A stretch of 64,000 nt of DNA from Blastocladiella emersonii ATCC 22665. Lineage: Eukaryota; Blastocladiomycota; Blastocladiomycetes; Blastocladiales; Blastocladiaceae. Each line of letters starts with the position of its first letter. Within the stretch, counting starts at the first letter, position 1. Under the pieces are notes generated by a model, which was not told the DNA's origin, made no database searches, and saw nothing but the letters and a program-made list of their open reading frames with translations. Position numbers and translations under genes: made by a program. The DNA lies in assembly GCA_025594325.1 (NCBI GenBank), contig JANHCV010000008.1:1240001-1304000 (forward strand). Reading direction: 5' to 3'. Positions 44,195-54,029 of the stretch are shown piece by piece.

Positions 44195-44374
44195 ATGTAT
44201 CCCACGAACACTCTATGCAACTTACCCCTCGGAGTGCCCGGAACGGATCTGGACCGTGCCCGCGCTCCGATTGCACAGTACATGCTAGCGCCCGACACGT
44301 CTGGAGTTGAGAACGGCACGCGCTTGAGCCATGCCTCGACGCTCCTGGCGGCTACGGGTGAGACCTCGACGTAG
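44195..44374 (+). pseudogene. Orphan N-terminus of a subfamily B gene
   Basis: A 59-codon ORF, MYPTNTLCNLPLGVPGTDLD then RARAPIAQYMLAPDTSG and ASTLLAATGETST, aligns with the first ~60 residues of the 48697 and 44923 genes (CN…G…LD+AR+…ATL). It stops just before the conserved ATLCAMD helix. CACTCTATGCAACTTACC at 44209–44226 carries the start motif. A promoter-plus-leader fragment left by a rearrangement. Confidence 0.65.
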
Positions 44375-44398
44375 CTTGAGACTCAACTACTTCAATCC

Positions 44399-44906
44399 AT
44401 GAAATCGCACTTGCAGAATATCCGGGAATCGGTAAAGAGCCGCCTGGCTGCTGCTGCTGCTGCAAGTACGCGATCGCTGCAGCTTTTGGGTGTTGACGTC
44501 TCCGCCAATTTGACGTTTAATCCGGCAAGAGATTGCACCCTTATGGAATTTTCGCCGGATTGCGACTTCCGATTTAAGGCGATTGTACCGCCAGCAGGGC
44601 TTTTTTCAATGCCGCCAACTTCGGCTCCGGCTGTGGAGTTACACTCGCGCAGCCCATCTCCCACGTTTCCCAATACGTTCTCATCGCGGCCAAGAAGTCC
44701 CCGCTCTGCACGAGTTGTGCAACGCCGTCAAGGGCGAGATGTCACAGGACGAATGATATACAGAATGTTCACATGCGGCAGCGCTTCAGCGAACGCTCGC
44801 GTTGCTCATCGGCGCGTGGTTCACACGCGATGTGGCGCAGCTGAAGCAAACCTTGGAGTCGGCGATCTCGCCGCCGCGCCCCGTCCCGCTCCAAACACCA
44901 TATGAT
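44399..44906 (+). pseudogene. Family X gene, frameshifted; related remnant at 55135–55700
   Basis: ATG 44399 follows CAACTACTTCAATCC, a weak start-motif match. It reads MKSHLQNIRESVKSRLAAAA, LLGVDVSANLTFNPA and FSPDCDFRFKAIVPPAGLFS. Other frames then give LHELCNAVKGEMSQDE and RTLALLIGAWFTRDVAQLKQ, ending at 44906. The last two phrases recur before the 55706 gene as RELWNVVKGEM and RTLAWLTVEWVARNVAQLEQ, so they are conserved protein segments. It sits directly upstream of a subfamily B gene in both blocks. Function unknown. Confidence 0.5.
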
Positions 44907-44922
44907 TAACGACGATAAACAA

Positions 44923-46485
44923 ATGGAGACTTCATGCAACGTGACTGGTGAGGATCGGGGTATCAGCTTGGATCGGGCCCGCGCTCGCGTCGCGCCGTTC
45001 CTGGCGGGTCGATCTGCGGGAGTTCCTCGGGACTCCACTGAGACGCGGGAACTTGCCGAGGCCGCAACGCTTTGCGCGATGGACGTGCGTCTCCAGCTGA
45101 TCCGGGCTTCTCTTGCTTCGCGACTCGTCCAGTCACCAACCGCGGGACAGTTCGCTGCCTATTCACGAACCGCGCGTGATCTCGCGCAGCAAATACACGA
45201 ATTGGAACGGCTTCGCGCTCGTTTGCTCTCTAGTTTATCCGCTCCGCGTCCTTGCCACGCTTTGTCCAGCGTCCCCGCCGATGGTACATCATCAGCGCAC
45301 CGTGCGTCGCCGACTCGTCCCGATCACGATCATCGGCATGTGGCAGTGTCCGAGCAACCGCGGCAGATGCAGCAGCCGCCCACGCAGGTTGCTCGCGCTT
45401 CGTTCCCGAGTCCAGTTCCGTCAGTCTCGCCTGCATCGAGTCCGCTCGCTGCGACTCGTAATTCTGATCCATCGTCTGTTTTGGCCTTTCGTCGCTCCCT
45501 CGCTGCAAACCGCGGCCATGTGTTCTCCATGCTCAAGGCGAGCGGCCCACGCTTTCCCGCTGAGCTCATGCATCCCGCCAAAGCGGTCCGCGAAGCCGAA
45601 TCGTTCCTCGCTGCCCTTCGACGCCTTGTGCCAGATGTGCCACTTGCCGAGGCGTTACTCCAGTCCTACACCAACTTGCCGCGTCAACTATACCGCTCGT
45701 TTGCTATCCGCTTGCGCGAAACTTCATCTGATGAGGAAGCCGAGCGCGTGTTCCTTGCTGCCGCTGACCCGCGCATTCCGGTCCCGCGTGCTGTCAATCA
45801 ATGGCTTTCAACTATGCCTCAACCCGAGGACACCGTGGCGCAGTATTTTGTTCAATATCGTGCGCGGCTCGAAGCCATTGCCCCGCTCTCGCCCGAGCTC
45901 GAGACTTCCTGGCACATGAAGAAGTTGTTTGCTGACAAGCTCTTCATCGCATTCGGGTATAACCCGGGCGACACGTTGGCCGTGGTCCGAGACCCGCACG
46001 TCTCGCTTTCCGACATGGCCGCCTTGCTGGGCAGTCTCCAGTTCCCCGCGCATGGACCAAGCGTGGTGCGGTCGAGGCCGTCCGACGCTGGGAGGTCGGG
46101 GTCGTACAGCGGCGCGGGCACGACTTGCGTCTACTGCATCCGAGCCCAGCAGTGCGGTGCCAATCTGTCGCACGAAACCGCTGCGTGCCCAATCCTACGC
46201 GTCCCTCGGTCCATTGCTTTGACAATCGTGAACGCGGCGCGTGCGCTCGACCTCCCCCGCCCGCCTCGCGCTGAATCCTCAGACCCAGGTGACAAGGTTG
46301 GCGCTGCGGCGCTCAAGTACCTCAGCCTCGTGCGAGAACGCAATATTCCGAAGAGTACCCCGCCGACCAAGGCCCTTGTCATCAAGGCGGGGCGGGCCAG
46401 CGTCACTGGGCTCCAAAGTCTCCCAGGTTCCATGTTTATTCGGGTCGCGGCGGATGTCTGGAAAGCGATTCTTGAAATCTCTTGA
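44923..46485 (+). CDS. Capsid-like zinc-knuckle family protein, subfamily B
   Basis: 520 residues from ATG 44923, chosen because AACAAATGGAGACTTCATGC is shared exactly with the 55706 gene; the frame is open to 44902. Leader: AATLCAMDVRLQLIRASLAS and a helix to about 105, then a Ser/Pro/His linker. Core about 220–365: AESFLAALRRLVPDVPLAEA, RQLYRSFAIRLRETSSDEEA, KKLFADKLFIAFGYNPGDTL. Knuckle C402, C405, H417, C422 (C-x2-C-x11-H-x4-C). The C-terminal domain ends RVAADVWKAILEIS. Intact. Confidence 0.87.
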   Translation: METSCNVTGEDRGISLDRARARVAPFLAGRSAGVPRDSTETRELAEAATLCAMDVRLQLIRASLASRLVQSPTAGQFAAYSRTARDLAQQIHELERLRARLLSSLSAPRPCHALSSVPADGTSSAHRASPTRPDHDHRHVAVSEQPRQMQQPPTQVARASFPSPVPSVSPASSPLAATRNSDPSSVLAFRRSLAANRGHVFSMLKASGPRFPAELMHPAKAVREAESFLAALRRLVPDVPLAEALLQSYTNLPRQLYRSFAIRLRETSSDEEAERVFLAAADPRIPVPRAVNQWLSTMPQPEDTVAQYFVQYRARLEAIAPLSPELETSWHMKKLFADKLFIAFGYNPGDTLAVVRDPHVSLSDMAALLGSLQFPAHGPSVVRSRPSDAGRSGSYSGAGTTCVYCIRAQQCGANLSHETAACPILRVPRSIALTIVNAARALDLPRPPRAESSDPGDKVGAAALKYLSLVRERNIPKSTPPTKALVIKAGRASVTGLQSLPGSMFIRVAADVWKAILEIS

Positions 46486-46652
46486 CAATATACGTACTCT
46501 TTGCTCAGTCTCGGCTCGCGAAAATTAACGGTAAAGTATCACGCGTCGCGATATCACGTGACGCGAAACACGCGTCCTGCCCGGCCGTTCACGCGGCGGC
46601 GGCTAGTGTCTCAGCAGCCTCATCCCCTCGTCCGAACAACATCCCAGACTCC

Positions 46653-48440
46653 ATGCATCAGACTATGTTAGCATCATGCAATGCGCTTATCGTGGCTCCG
46701 CGGACCTTGGCCCCGCTCGGACCGTCGGCCGTGGTTCCGACCCGCGACCTTCCCGCGGAGCCGGCAAGTCCGAGCGAGTCGCAGCTCGTCGCTTCAATGA
46801 ACTCGCGGTTGATTCTGGTTCACGAAGCTTTGCGCGATCGTTTGCCGCGCATCTCAGAGTCGAAGCTGGGACGGCGTGACCGCTTGAAGCCAGCTCACGA
46901 GTGCGCTCCTCCGCCAGCGTCACGCGACGGTCGATCTACTTCACTTCCCGTGTCTACTCGCTCGCTCCCGCCCAGACCGCCCGCTCCGCCGGCACCTCGC
47001 AAACCACCAGCCCCACTCGTTCAAAAATCTGTCAATGCCATGTCGCTCGCAGCGCTCAAGGCGTACGAGGCCCTCGGCGACTGCGGCGCACCGGAAACGT
47101 TTCTCTTTCGCCGAGTCAACGAGTTGGTGCCAAAGTTCCGACCCAATCGCACCCGCTCCAAGCCGGACATTGAGGAGCCGCGCGAATTCTTTGACGCGCT
47201 GCGCGCTGCCGTGCCCAACGTGCCGCTCGCGTCGCTGCTCATTGCCGCGCGGTCCAAGGTCTCGTCGCTTCTCTACTGCACCTATGCCGTGGTGCTGTCC
47301 GACACGATGCCCGACTCGGACGTCGAGCGCATTTTCATCGACATCGTCAACGGCACGTGGAGGCCCCTATGGGTCGAGCGGTGGGAGGAGCTCAAACCGC
47401 GCTCGACTTCAAGCAGGGGCATCGCCGTCTACTTTGAGATCTTCTGTCGCCACCTCAGTAAGGTAATCGACCTCACGCGGGCGGTCCTGTACAAGGAGCA
47501 AATCAAGCACGTCTTCAATATCCGCGTCTTCAAGCGGTTCGGATGGAGCCCCGAATCCGTGCGCTGCAAGATCATGGACCCGAACTCGTCGCTCGCGGAC
47601 ATGGTCGACGAGTACGGGCGGCTGCGCGAGCCGAGCCGCGAGCGGAGGCCGAGGTCTAGCTCAAGATCACGTCGTTCCCGGTCGCGCTCGTTCTCTCGAT
47701 CACGGTCTCGCTCGAGGTCACCACGCTCTCGCCCGCGCTCCTTCTCTCGATCACGGTCTCGCTCGAGGGCACCTCGCTCCCGCCCGCGCTCCTACTCTCG
47801 ATCACGGTCTTGCTCTCGTCATCGTTCGCGCTCGTTGTCATTGGCTCGCTTCAGGGCGCATTCTCGCTCCAGTTCGCGTTCTTGCTCCAGATCGTACTCG
47901 CGCTCGAGACCACGCCCGTCCTCACTCGCACACCAGCTTCCCTGCCCTCCCCCGCCTCTCGTACGCGTCTCCATGTGGCCGACGCAACCACCGCTTTCTC
48001 GAGCTACGGTTCCGAACCCGAGCGCTTCGAAATCGGTGTCTTCAAAACGAGCGGGGTGCCCTCTCTGCTTCCACAACGCGGGCGAATCTTCAGATTCTCC
48101 GCCTGTGGAGCATGCGCCAGCTGCGTGTCCGAGTCTACTTCAGCTGGCTCACAACGCGCGGCTGCTCGTTGCGACGGCCCGCGCCCCCGGGGTTGACCTT
48201 ACCGCTTCCGCCGTCGAGCCAGACGATGACGCTGGGATCCAACGGGCGATGACCCGGTGGATGAAAGAGCTCGGAGCGGCCAAGTTGCCGCAAGACGCGG
48301 ATCCCGACCAAGTGGATCAAGTCAAGCGCGCGCGCAGCTTCCTGAGCGCGCTGTTGTGGTTGCCGGCGACGCTTCGAGTACCGGCTCAACGCGCCCTCTG
48401 GAAGTCGGTTGTCAAAGAGCCTTCACTCTCGAGTGAATAG
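46653..48440 (+). CDS. Capsid-like zinc-knuckle family protein, subfamily C, with long RS domain
   Basis: 595 residues from ATG 46653 (MHQTMLASCN); the open frame extends upstream to overlap the previous stop, but the start motif ACTCCATGCATCAGACTATG marks 46653. Leader SQLVASMNSRLILVHEALRD. Core about 195–340: EFFDALRAAVPNVPLASLLI, ERIFIDIVNGTWRPLWVERW, YFEIFCRHLSKVIDLTRAVL. An Arg/Ser domain of about 80 residues follows, with a 17-residue repeat (FSRSRSRSRSPRSRPRS) coded by near-perfect 51-bp units at about 47690–47800. Knuckle CPLC…EHAPAAC (C-x2-C-x14-H-x4-C). The end reads QRALWKSVVKEPSLSSE. RS domains usually mediate RNA-related protein contacts. Confidence 0.85.
   Translation: MHQTMLASCNALIVAPRTLAPLGPSAVVPTRDLPAEPASPSESQLVASMNSRLILVHEALRDRLPRISESKLGRRDRLKPAHECAPPPASRDGRSTSLPVSTRSLPPRPPAPPAPRKPPAPLVQKSVNAMSLAALKAYEALGDCGAPETFLFRRVNELVPKFRPNRTRSKPDIEEPREFFDALRAAVPNVPLASLLIAARSKVSSLLYCTYAVVLSDTMPDSDVERIFIDIVNGTWRPLWVERWEELKPRSTSSRGIAVYFEIFCRHLSKVIDLTRAVLYKEQIKHVFNIRVFKRFGWSPESVRCKIMDPNSSLADMVDEYGRLREPSRERRPRSSSRSRRSRSRSFSRSRSRSRSPRSRPRSFSRSRSRSRAPRSRPRSYSRSRSCSRHRSRSLSLARFRAHSRSSSRSCSRSYSRSRPRPSSLAHQLPCPPPPLVRVSMWPTQPPLSRATVPNPSASKSVSSKRAGCPLCFHNAGESSDSPPVEHAPAACPSLLQLAHNARLLVATARAPGVDLTASAVEPDDDAGIQRAMTRWMKELGAAKLPQDADPDQVDQVKRARSFLSALLWLPATLRVPAQRALWKSVVKEPSLSSE
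47690..47810 (+). repeat. 51-bp coding repeat in the RS domain
   Basis: About 2.4 units containing TCTCTCGATCACGGTCTCGC, encoding FSRSRSRSRSPRSRPRS-type repeats. Units are almost identical, so copy number may vary between strains. Confidence 0.8.
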
Positions 48441-48696
48441 AAGTTTTGAACCGAGTGAGCCCGGCTGCACCTGTCGCACGTCCCGAGTGCGAGGCCAAGC
48501 GTGAGACGTCATCGCGACGGCAACCAGCTCTCGATGTGCCTCGGGCCAGGGGAGAAACGGGGGTGTTCGCGCACATACGCGTCTTTCATTCCACACGTGT
48601 GTGGCGCCACGTTGACTCCGTGTTTGCTTGATCCGCGACGCGTCTCGGCCCTCCGCCCTCCGCCCTGCACCACGCAGCAAATGAAGCACACTACCC

Positions 48697-50391
48697 ATGG
48701 CAACTACATGCAACTTGCTCACTGGGAAACCTGAAACGGAACTGGACCATGCGCGCGCACTTGTCGCGACTTTCATGACGACACCAACCGCGGTCAGCGA
48801 CACGCGCGCTGTCGCCGCCGCGGCCACGCTCTGCTCCATTGATCTGCGCCTCCAGCTGGTTCGCACGGCTCTCGACAGCCAATACATTGATTCTACGGCG
48901 CGGGATCACCAGGATCAAAGCACTGCATTACGTGCGGACCTCGTGGCTCGGCTGGCCGAGTTGGAGCAGCTCCAGGCGCGCCTAAGTTCTCCGGCGACTA
49001 TCGAAACGAAACCGAGCTGTGCTGATGCCACCCTATCGCCAACGCTTTCCTCGCACCAGTTGTCGCGCGAGCGGGACTCTCATCGCGCTTCGTCCTCGGA
49101 TCGAGCGTCGCGGAACAAACCTGGATCGCAATCAAGAAGCGCGTCGCCCCGCGTAGCTTCTCCTGAACCTCGAGCGTCTTCTGATCGCGCATCGCGGAGC
49201 TCGTCTGACTCGCAATCAAGTAACAAACGGGTTCGAGTCGCGTCGCCTGACGATCGAGCACTAGCTGGGCCCGGACTATATCAAAATATGTATGCTCTTC
49301 GCGCGGCGCCGCCCAGCACTGTTCCGCTGGCCCTGACCGCGCCACGCAATCAACTCTCACTCCGCGCCGACCTCTTCACGCAACTCCGATCGCACGGTCC
49401 GCGCCTTAGTGTGCCTTCGAAGCATCCCGACACCGCGCTTCGCAGCGCCCGCGTGTTTCTCGCCGACGTGCGCCGCATGTTCCGCGACGCTCCGCTCTCG
49501 GCCGTCCTGCTCCAAGCTTACACCAACATGCCGCCCAAGCTGTACTCGTCGTTCGCCGTGTTCCTGCGCGAGAACGCGTCCGACGAGGAGGCCGAGTGGG
49601 TCTTTCTCAATGCCGTCCAACCGAGCAGAAGCGTCTTGCAACGCTTGGAGCCGTAGCTTGCCCTGACGCCTACCCCGGGCCAAAGTGTGGCTCAGTTCTT
49701 TGCCGAATACCGCGCGCGCCTTGACGACGTGGTCCCGCTCACGCTTGTCATTGAATACGAGTGGCACATGAAGAAGCTTCTGCTTGATCGACTGTACTTT
49801 GCGTTCGGCAGGAGCCCCGGCGACTCGCTCGAAATGACGCGGTCGTCGCGCATCTCGCTGTCCGCCATGGGCGCGAAACTCGGCTCGCTTGTCCTTCCCA
49901 CGGACAAGCTCAATCCGTCTCAGTCGAAACGCGCGACAACGGCAGCACCGCCCAAGCCCGCACCGCAACGGGATCGCGAAGTCTCTGCCACCTTCGCCAA
50001 AGCAAACCGTCCCCCGAGCAAGCGTAAGCGCTGCTGTTACTGCAAACGGGTGAAGCACGCGAACAATGTTGCTGAATCGCACGAGACCTCGGCGTGTCCT
50101 GACCTGCAGGACCATCGATCGATTGCTCGGATCCTTGTTGGCATCGGCCACGATCTGTGGGCGCCAAGTCCTGTTCGGCCAAAACCTTTTGAGCCCAAGG
50201 CCGATATCCGTGGCAAAGCGCTGCAATGGATCGCGTCGGCTCCCCAGATGCAGATTCCAAGGGGCACGGCGGTCGGCAAGGCTGAGGAGATCAAAGCTGG
50301 ACGGAGGGTGGCTGCAGCGCTGCTTTCCTTGCCCAAGCACCTCGCGGATCGCATTGTCCTTGGAGTTTGGGACGAGATCCTTGCGCTGTGA
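48697..50391 (+). pseudogene. Capsid-like family, subfamily B, one nonsense codon
   Basis: ATG 48697 (ATGGCAACTACATGCAACTT). Leader AATLCSIDLRLQLVRTALDS, a Ser/Arg linker, and the core from about residue 245 (RSARVFLADVRRMFRDAPLS; DEEAEWVFLNAVQPSRSVLQ). A TAG at 49654–49656 stands where relatives have TGG (QWLALKPRPGQ versus RLEP-stop-LALTPTPGQ). Reading continues in the same frame to 50391: EWHMKKLLLDRLYFAFGRSP, knuckle CCYC…SHETSAC (C-x2-C-x12-H-x4-C), end VLGVWDEILAL. A single G-to-A change explains the stop, so decay is recent. Confidence 0.85.
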
Positions 50392-51098
50392 TGAGTGAAT
50401 ACAGGATTTTTTCTACGCGCATCCACGACAGAGTAAGCTGTACACGTTGCGCATGTGCGGTACGCCCACGTTCGGTGGTTGTCGCTGCTTTGCTGGATTA
50501 TGAGCGCGGGTCGCTGCGTGTGGACAGTTCCCCTCGATGCGCCCACGTGGTGGTCTTTGAGATGAGACGGACGGCAGCGCGGCCTGAGCGGGACGCGTCG
50601 AGAAAACACGTGTTCTGTTCCCACGTGTTTCAAAGTCTCGCCCGCCTTCCTTGTCGCGCCGCCGTATCTTCACGCTCGCTCCTCCCATCTACCACCACCA
50701 CTATACTTGAGGCACCTAGACGCTTCGCGTCTGGTTTTCAATCGAGGGCTAAAGCCCGCGCCACGTTGGGCGCTTGCGCCGTTTCGCGCGTGGCAGCTTC
50801 GCGCGTCGCAGCTTTGCGCGTCGCAGCTTTGCGCGTTCCCCTGCTGCGCGATGCGCGCGCTTCAACAAAGGATGGTGCGGTTGGTCGCTCGCGTTGAGTG
50901 GCGGCAGGGCACCGTCATGTGTCACCGGCGCGGCATCAGCAATCGCGCTGCAGCGAGGGCGCCAAGCAAGCTCCTGCATGGCGCTCGAGGCGATGGCCGT
51001 CGCGGCAGGAGCGCGAGGCGTGGATCGATGAGTTCGTCTCAGTAAAGCTGTTTGAACCACGCGACGAGTGGTGCGTCCACGATGGCGGCCACGGTGCT
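50392..51098. other. Interval with ACGCGT/CACGTG motifs and a short tandem repeat
   Basis: GGACGCGTCGAGAAAACACG, then TTCCCACGTGTTTC, lie near 50590–50633. About four units of a 15-bp repeat, TTCGCGCGTCGCAGC, occupy 50781–50838. No supported gene. Confidence 0.45.
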
Positions 51099-51480
51099 TC
51101 ATGTGTTTTGGGTTGAGAAGGCGCTCGGCGAGCGATCCGGTGACGCTGGTGCGGAGCCCGCCCCCCGATCTAGCCCTTGTCGACCGCCGCGAGGGCGTTT
51201 ACGATGCGGATGTCGTCCAGTGCCGCGGAGACGATTGCGCGCGAAGAGTGTGCACTCAAACGCGTACGCTTGAGTGTCGGCGACCTTGCCGCCAGTTTTT
51301 GGGCATTCGGCGCAGTTGGGGGACTCGTAGCGGTGCGGCCAGAGCTGGTGCAAACAGCCGCGGGTCGGCAGCTGGCCTGCGAGCGCGCGGAGCTGGAAGC
51401 ACGGGAGCGAGTTCGCGGTGAGGGACTCGCTCGGGTGGATGCGGCGCGTGCTGCCCCGAAGCGCAGTGACAAGGGCTGGG
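51099..51480 (-). pseudogene. C-terminal tail of a non-LTR-type reverse transcriptase
   Basis: The minus-strand frame reads FQLRALAGQLPTRGCLHQLW, PHRYESPNCAECPKTGG and AYAFECTLFARNRLRGTGRH. The order LPT…LLH+…P…C-x2-C…H/E-C is that of the zinc-binding tail that follows the reverse transcriptase / RNase H region in many fungal endonuclease-type retrotransposons. The catalytic domain is absent upstream. A remnant with no obvious link to the capsid-like genes, though it lies inside their cluster. Confidence 0.5.
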
Positions 51481-51715
51481 ACATTGATGGGGGAGGACGT
51501 GATGCCAGCGGACGCGGTCAGAGCGAGCAGCGTGTTGTGTCGCGCGTCGTGCAGGCGGCGGAGAGCGCGTCGCGGGACTGAGGGCCCGTTTGGTTCCGGG
51601 GTGAATCAGGTGGATCAATCGATTTTACACGGTCCGGTGTTCACCCAGCTGAAACGTGGCATTTTCACCCCGTCGCGTTCATCGCGGCGTTTGGTTCAAC
51701 CCCCGGGTGAGCTGA

Positions 51716-52180
51716 ATGGAACCCTCGTCGCTGAATCGCCCGTCTGCTCGCCCCCGAAACCTTCAGGCTGTGCTCCCCGGCCTATATAAACGCCGTTTTC
51801 CTTCGTGGGGCAGCTCGACCACCACCGGCGAGTACTCGCACCTCAAGCAGGACGGCAAGGAGTCTGGTGACGTGGAAGGTGTCGATGGTCAAGACGACGC
51901 GGCCCCCGCCAGCAAGCGCAGCCGCACTTCGGACAGCAGCTCGCGTCGCCTCTCGGACTCGGAATTCCTCATGGGCATCAAGGAGGTGTTCCAGAACGTC
52001 TCGACCGCCGACTCCAAGCCCGTTCTGACCGCCGCACTTGAATGGGTCCAGGACGCGTACAATGACAATGAAGAGTACCAGATCGACGTCGCCACCCGCC
52101 TGACCGAGGATCAAGCGCTTCGCGTCATGGCCGTGTCCGAATCGAAGCGCAAGCGCGTCCTCGAGTTTTTCATTCAGTAG
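51716..52180 (+). CDS. Harbinger accessory ORF (second transposon protein candidate)
   Basis: 154 residues. Lys/Arg/Ser-rich middle (ASKRSRTSDSSSRRLSDSEF), then EFLMGIKEVFQNVSTADSKP, ALEWVQDAYNDNEEYQIDVA and RLTEDQALRVMAVSESKRKR, ending VLEFFIQ. Harbinger elements normally carry a second protein (often Myb/SANT-like) that works with the transposase in DNA recognition or nuclear import. No Myb motif is visible, but the helical C-terminus resembles the C-terminal halves of such accessory proteins in other fungal DNA transposons. Its position opposite the transposase fits. A TATATAA sequence at 51783 is inside the ORF, so the start may be wrong. Confidence 0.55.
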   Translation: MEPSSLNRPSARPRNLQAVLPGLYKRRFPSWGSSTTTGEYSHLKQDGKESGDVEGVDGQDDAAPASKRSRTSDSSSRRLSDSEFLMGIKEVFQNVSTADSKPVLTAALEWVQDAYNDNEEYQIDVATRLTEDQALRVMAVSESKRKRVLEFFIQ

Positions 52181-52492
52181 CTCTCTCGCACATGTCCCCC
52201 TCCCCTCGCGTTGCTTCCTGGCCTTGTTCTCGCCCATTTGTGTCCAATACATCTGGCTTTGTGTCCATCGTATCTTCAATCGTTACCCTTGGCTCGAAAA
52301 TGACGCGACTCGTTGAGAAACGCGTGGTTCGCAAAGTGTCTCACACGTCACGTGATTGATCGACGCGTCTCCACCGATGCGTTCTGACCTCAGCGACGCG
52401 TCAAATCATCTGGAATCGCTTATCTAACGTTATAGTACTTGACAATCAGTATATTACAGCATGCATGCGGGTACAACAATTATTTCGCGCCT

Positions 52493-53810
52493 TCAAAGAC
52501 GGGTCCCACGAGCGGCCATGACGCGCCTGTACTCGGTCCAAAGAACATTTGCGATGCGGTTCCGAAGCGAGATACCGCGCTGACGAGCTCCGTCCAGGGA
52601 GGCCTCGAGGACAGCGGCCTCGTCGTCCTCCTCGTTCTCGTCGTTCAGGGGCTCGCGCCCACGCACACGCGCCTCACGCGCCGCGTCCCGCGCGCGCCGG
52701 AGCTCCGTCTCGGCGTCGCGAAAGAAGGCGTCGCCGCCTTGGTTCCACTTGTTGATCATGTTGTGCAGCGTGCAGAGCGCGTACACAAGCTTGACTTGAG
52801 TCTTGATTGGGTAGGCCGCGCCAATCGAGAGGACGCGGAACCGCTTCTTGAGCACGCCAAAGATATGCTCAATGGAGTTGCGGAGCGACGCGTGACGCAG
52901 ATTGAAAAGCTCTTCGCGGTTCTTAACTCTACGTACGTTGGTGAAGCAGATGAGATGGCGCCAACGTGATGGTCATGGCAGTGAGAACGTACCCATCCTT
53001 GCCGCGGGCAAACTCGCGAAGATGATAGCGGGTGCCGCTGAAGGGCACGAAGATGGACGTGCGGTTTGCGTAGCCGCCGTCGGCGAGGTAGAAGCGGCCG
53101 GCGGGGATCTTGAACCCACGGGCGAAGGCGTCCGAGAGCACGCGCGAGTCGTGCGCCTTGCCCTCCCACCCTGCGAGAACGTAGGTGAAGTTCAAGTCAA
53201 AGTCGCAGGCAGCGAGGACATTTGAGGAGATGGTCCCCTTGCGGTTTCGGAACGAGTCGTGAAGCTTGGCGGGCACAACAAACGGGATGTGCGTTCCGTC
53301 AAGCGCGCCGACCGCGTTCTGGAACGGAGCGTATTTCGGGTCGTGGGCGATGCGCTCATGCACGGGCGTAGAGTCGGACGGCTGGACAATGAACTCGGGC
53401 ATCAGGCAGTACAGAGCGTCGAGCACCTGCTTCAGAACCCTGGACGCGGTCTCGCCAGAGATTTGGAACCGCTCCCTGAGGTTGCGGTTGGTGCTGCCCT
53501 CGCCGGCCATGACAAGAAAAACCATGAAGCGCGCCTCGACGGACAGCTCGCGGCCGTCGGCGAGAAGGCCACGGTCGCGGAACAGGCGGCAGATGGCCTT
53601 GAAGGTCTCGCGGGGCATACGGGCGATTTCCGAAAAACGCGTTTCGCTGTTGCACGTCAGCAGCTCTTGAACCCACGACTCGCCGGAAAGCGTGGACGTG
53701 CGGATAGGCTCCCACGAGCGGCGCTCGTTGCGAGCAGCGAGACGTCGCAGGAGAGCGAGGGCGGCTGTGAGCATTAGGCCGCGCAGCTTGCGGTTGTATC
53801 CCTTGCCCAT
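52493..53810 (-). CDS. PIF/Harbinger transposase, copy 2 (complete)
   Basis: Start ATG 53810 (MGKGYNRKL), exon 1 to 52992, 63-nt intron 52929–52991 (GTACGT…TACGTAG), exon 2 52928–52493. Catalytic acids as in copy 1 (ALDGTHIPF; YLADGGYAN; RNSIEHIFGVLKKRF). The C-terminus is VWTEYRRVMAARGTRL-like, with an acidic stretch (NDENEEDDEA). It differs from copy 1 by few residues (for example Tyr-Cys-Leu for Tyr-Arg-Leu before MPEFIVQPSD). Apparently intact, so a candidate autonomous element. Confidence 0.9.
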
Positions 53811-54029
53811 GTTGTTTGAGGGCTCGAGAACACGATGCGTGAGGTTAGGTGTTGATTCGTTGCAATAAGCGCGGCTGCAAAGAGGTGGGAAAGATTTTAT
53901 TGCGGGGGGGGGGGGGGCGTTCATCCAGCGGGGCGTTTGGTTCGCACGGCCGCTGAGATGAACAGGGGTGAGGTGAAACGTGGCAACTTTTTCAGCTGAT
54001 CCACCTGATCTAAACCAAACGGGCCCTAA

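Larger units (their letters stand above)
51582..54026. mobile_element. PIF/Harbinger DNA transposon, copy 2 (complete)
   Basis: About 2445 bp. It begins GGGCCCGTTTGGTT at 51582 and ends with the inverse AACCAAACGGGCCC at 54026. The similarity continues inward imperfectly (CAGGTGGATCA; CAGCTGAAACGTGGCA), giving a subterminal inverted repeat. Flanking triplets are TGA on the left and TAA on the right, so no perfect 3-bp duplication is present. It encodes a plus-strand accessory ORF and a minus-strand transposase. Confidence 0.9.

Noticed and set aside
47810-48196. Separate ORF inside the RS-domain gene
   Set aside because: Overlaps in another frame; it is a shadow of the Arg/Ser codon repeat, while the main frame carries the knuckle.
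51782-51788. TATATAA as promoter of the Harbinger accessory ORF
   Set aside because: It lies inside the open frame and no in-frame ATG follows until 51970, so it cannot be tied to the annotated start; left unassigned.
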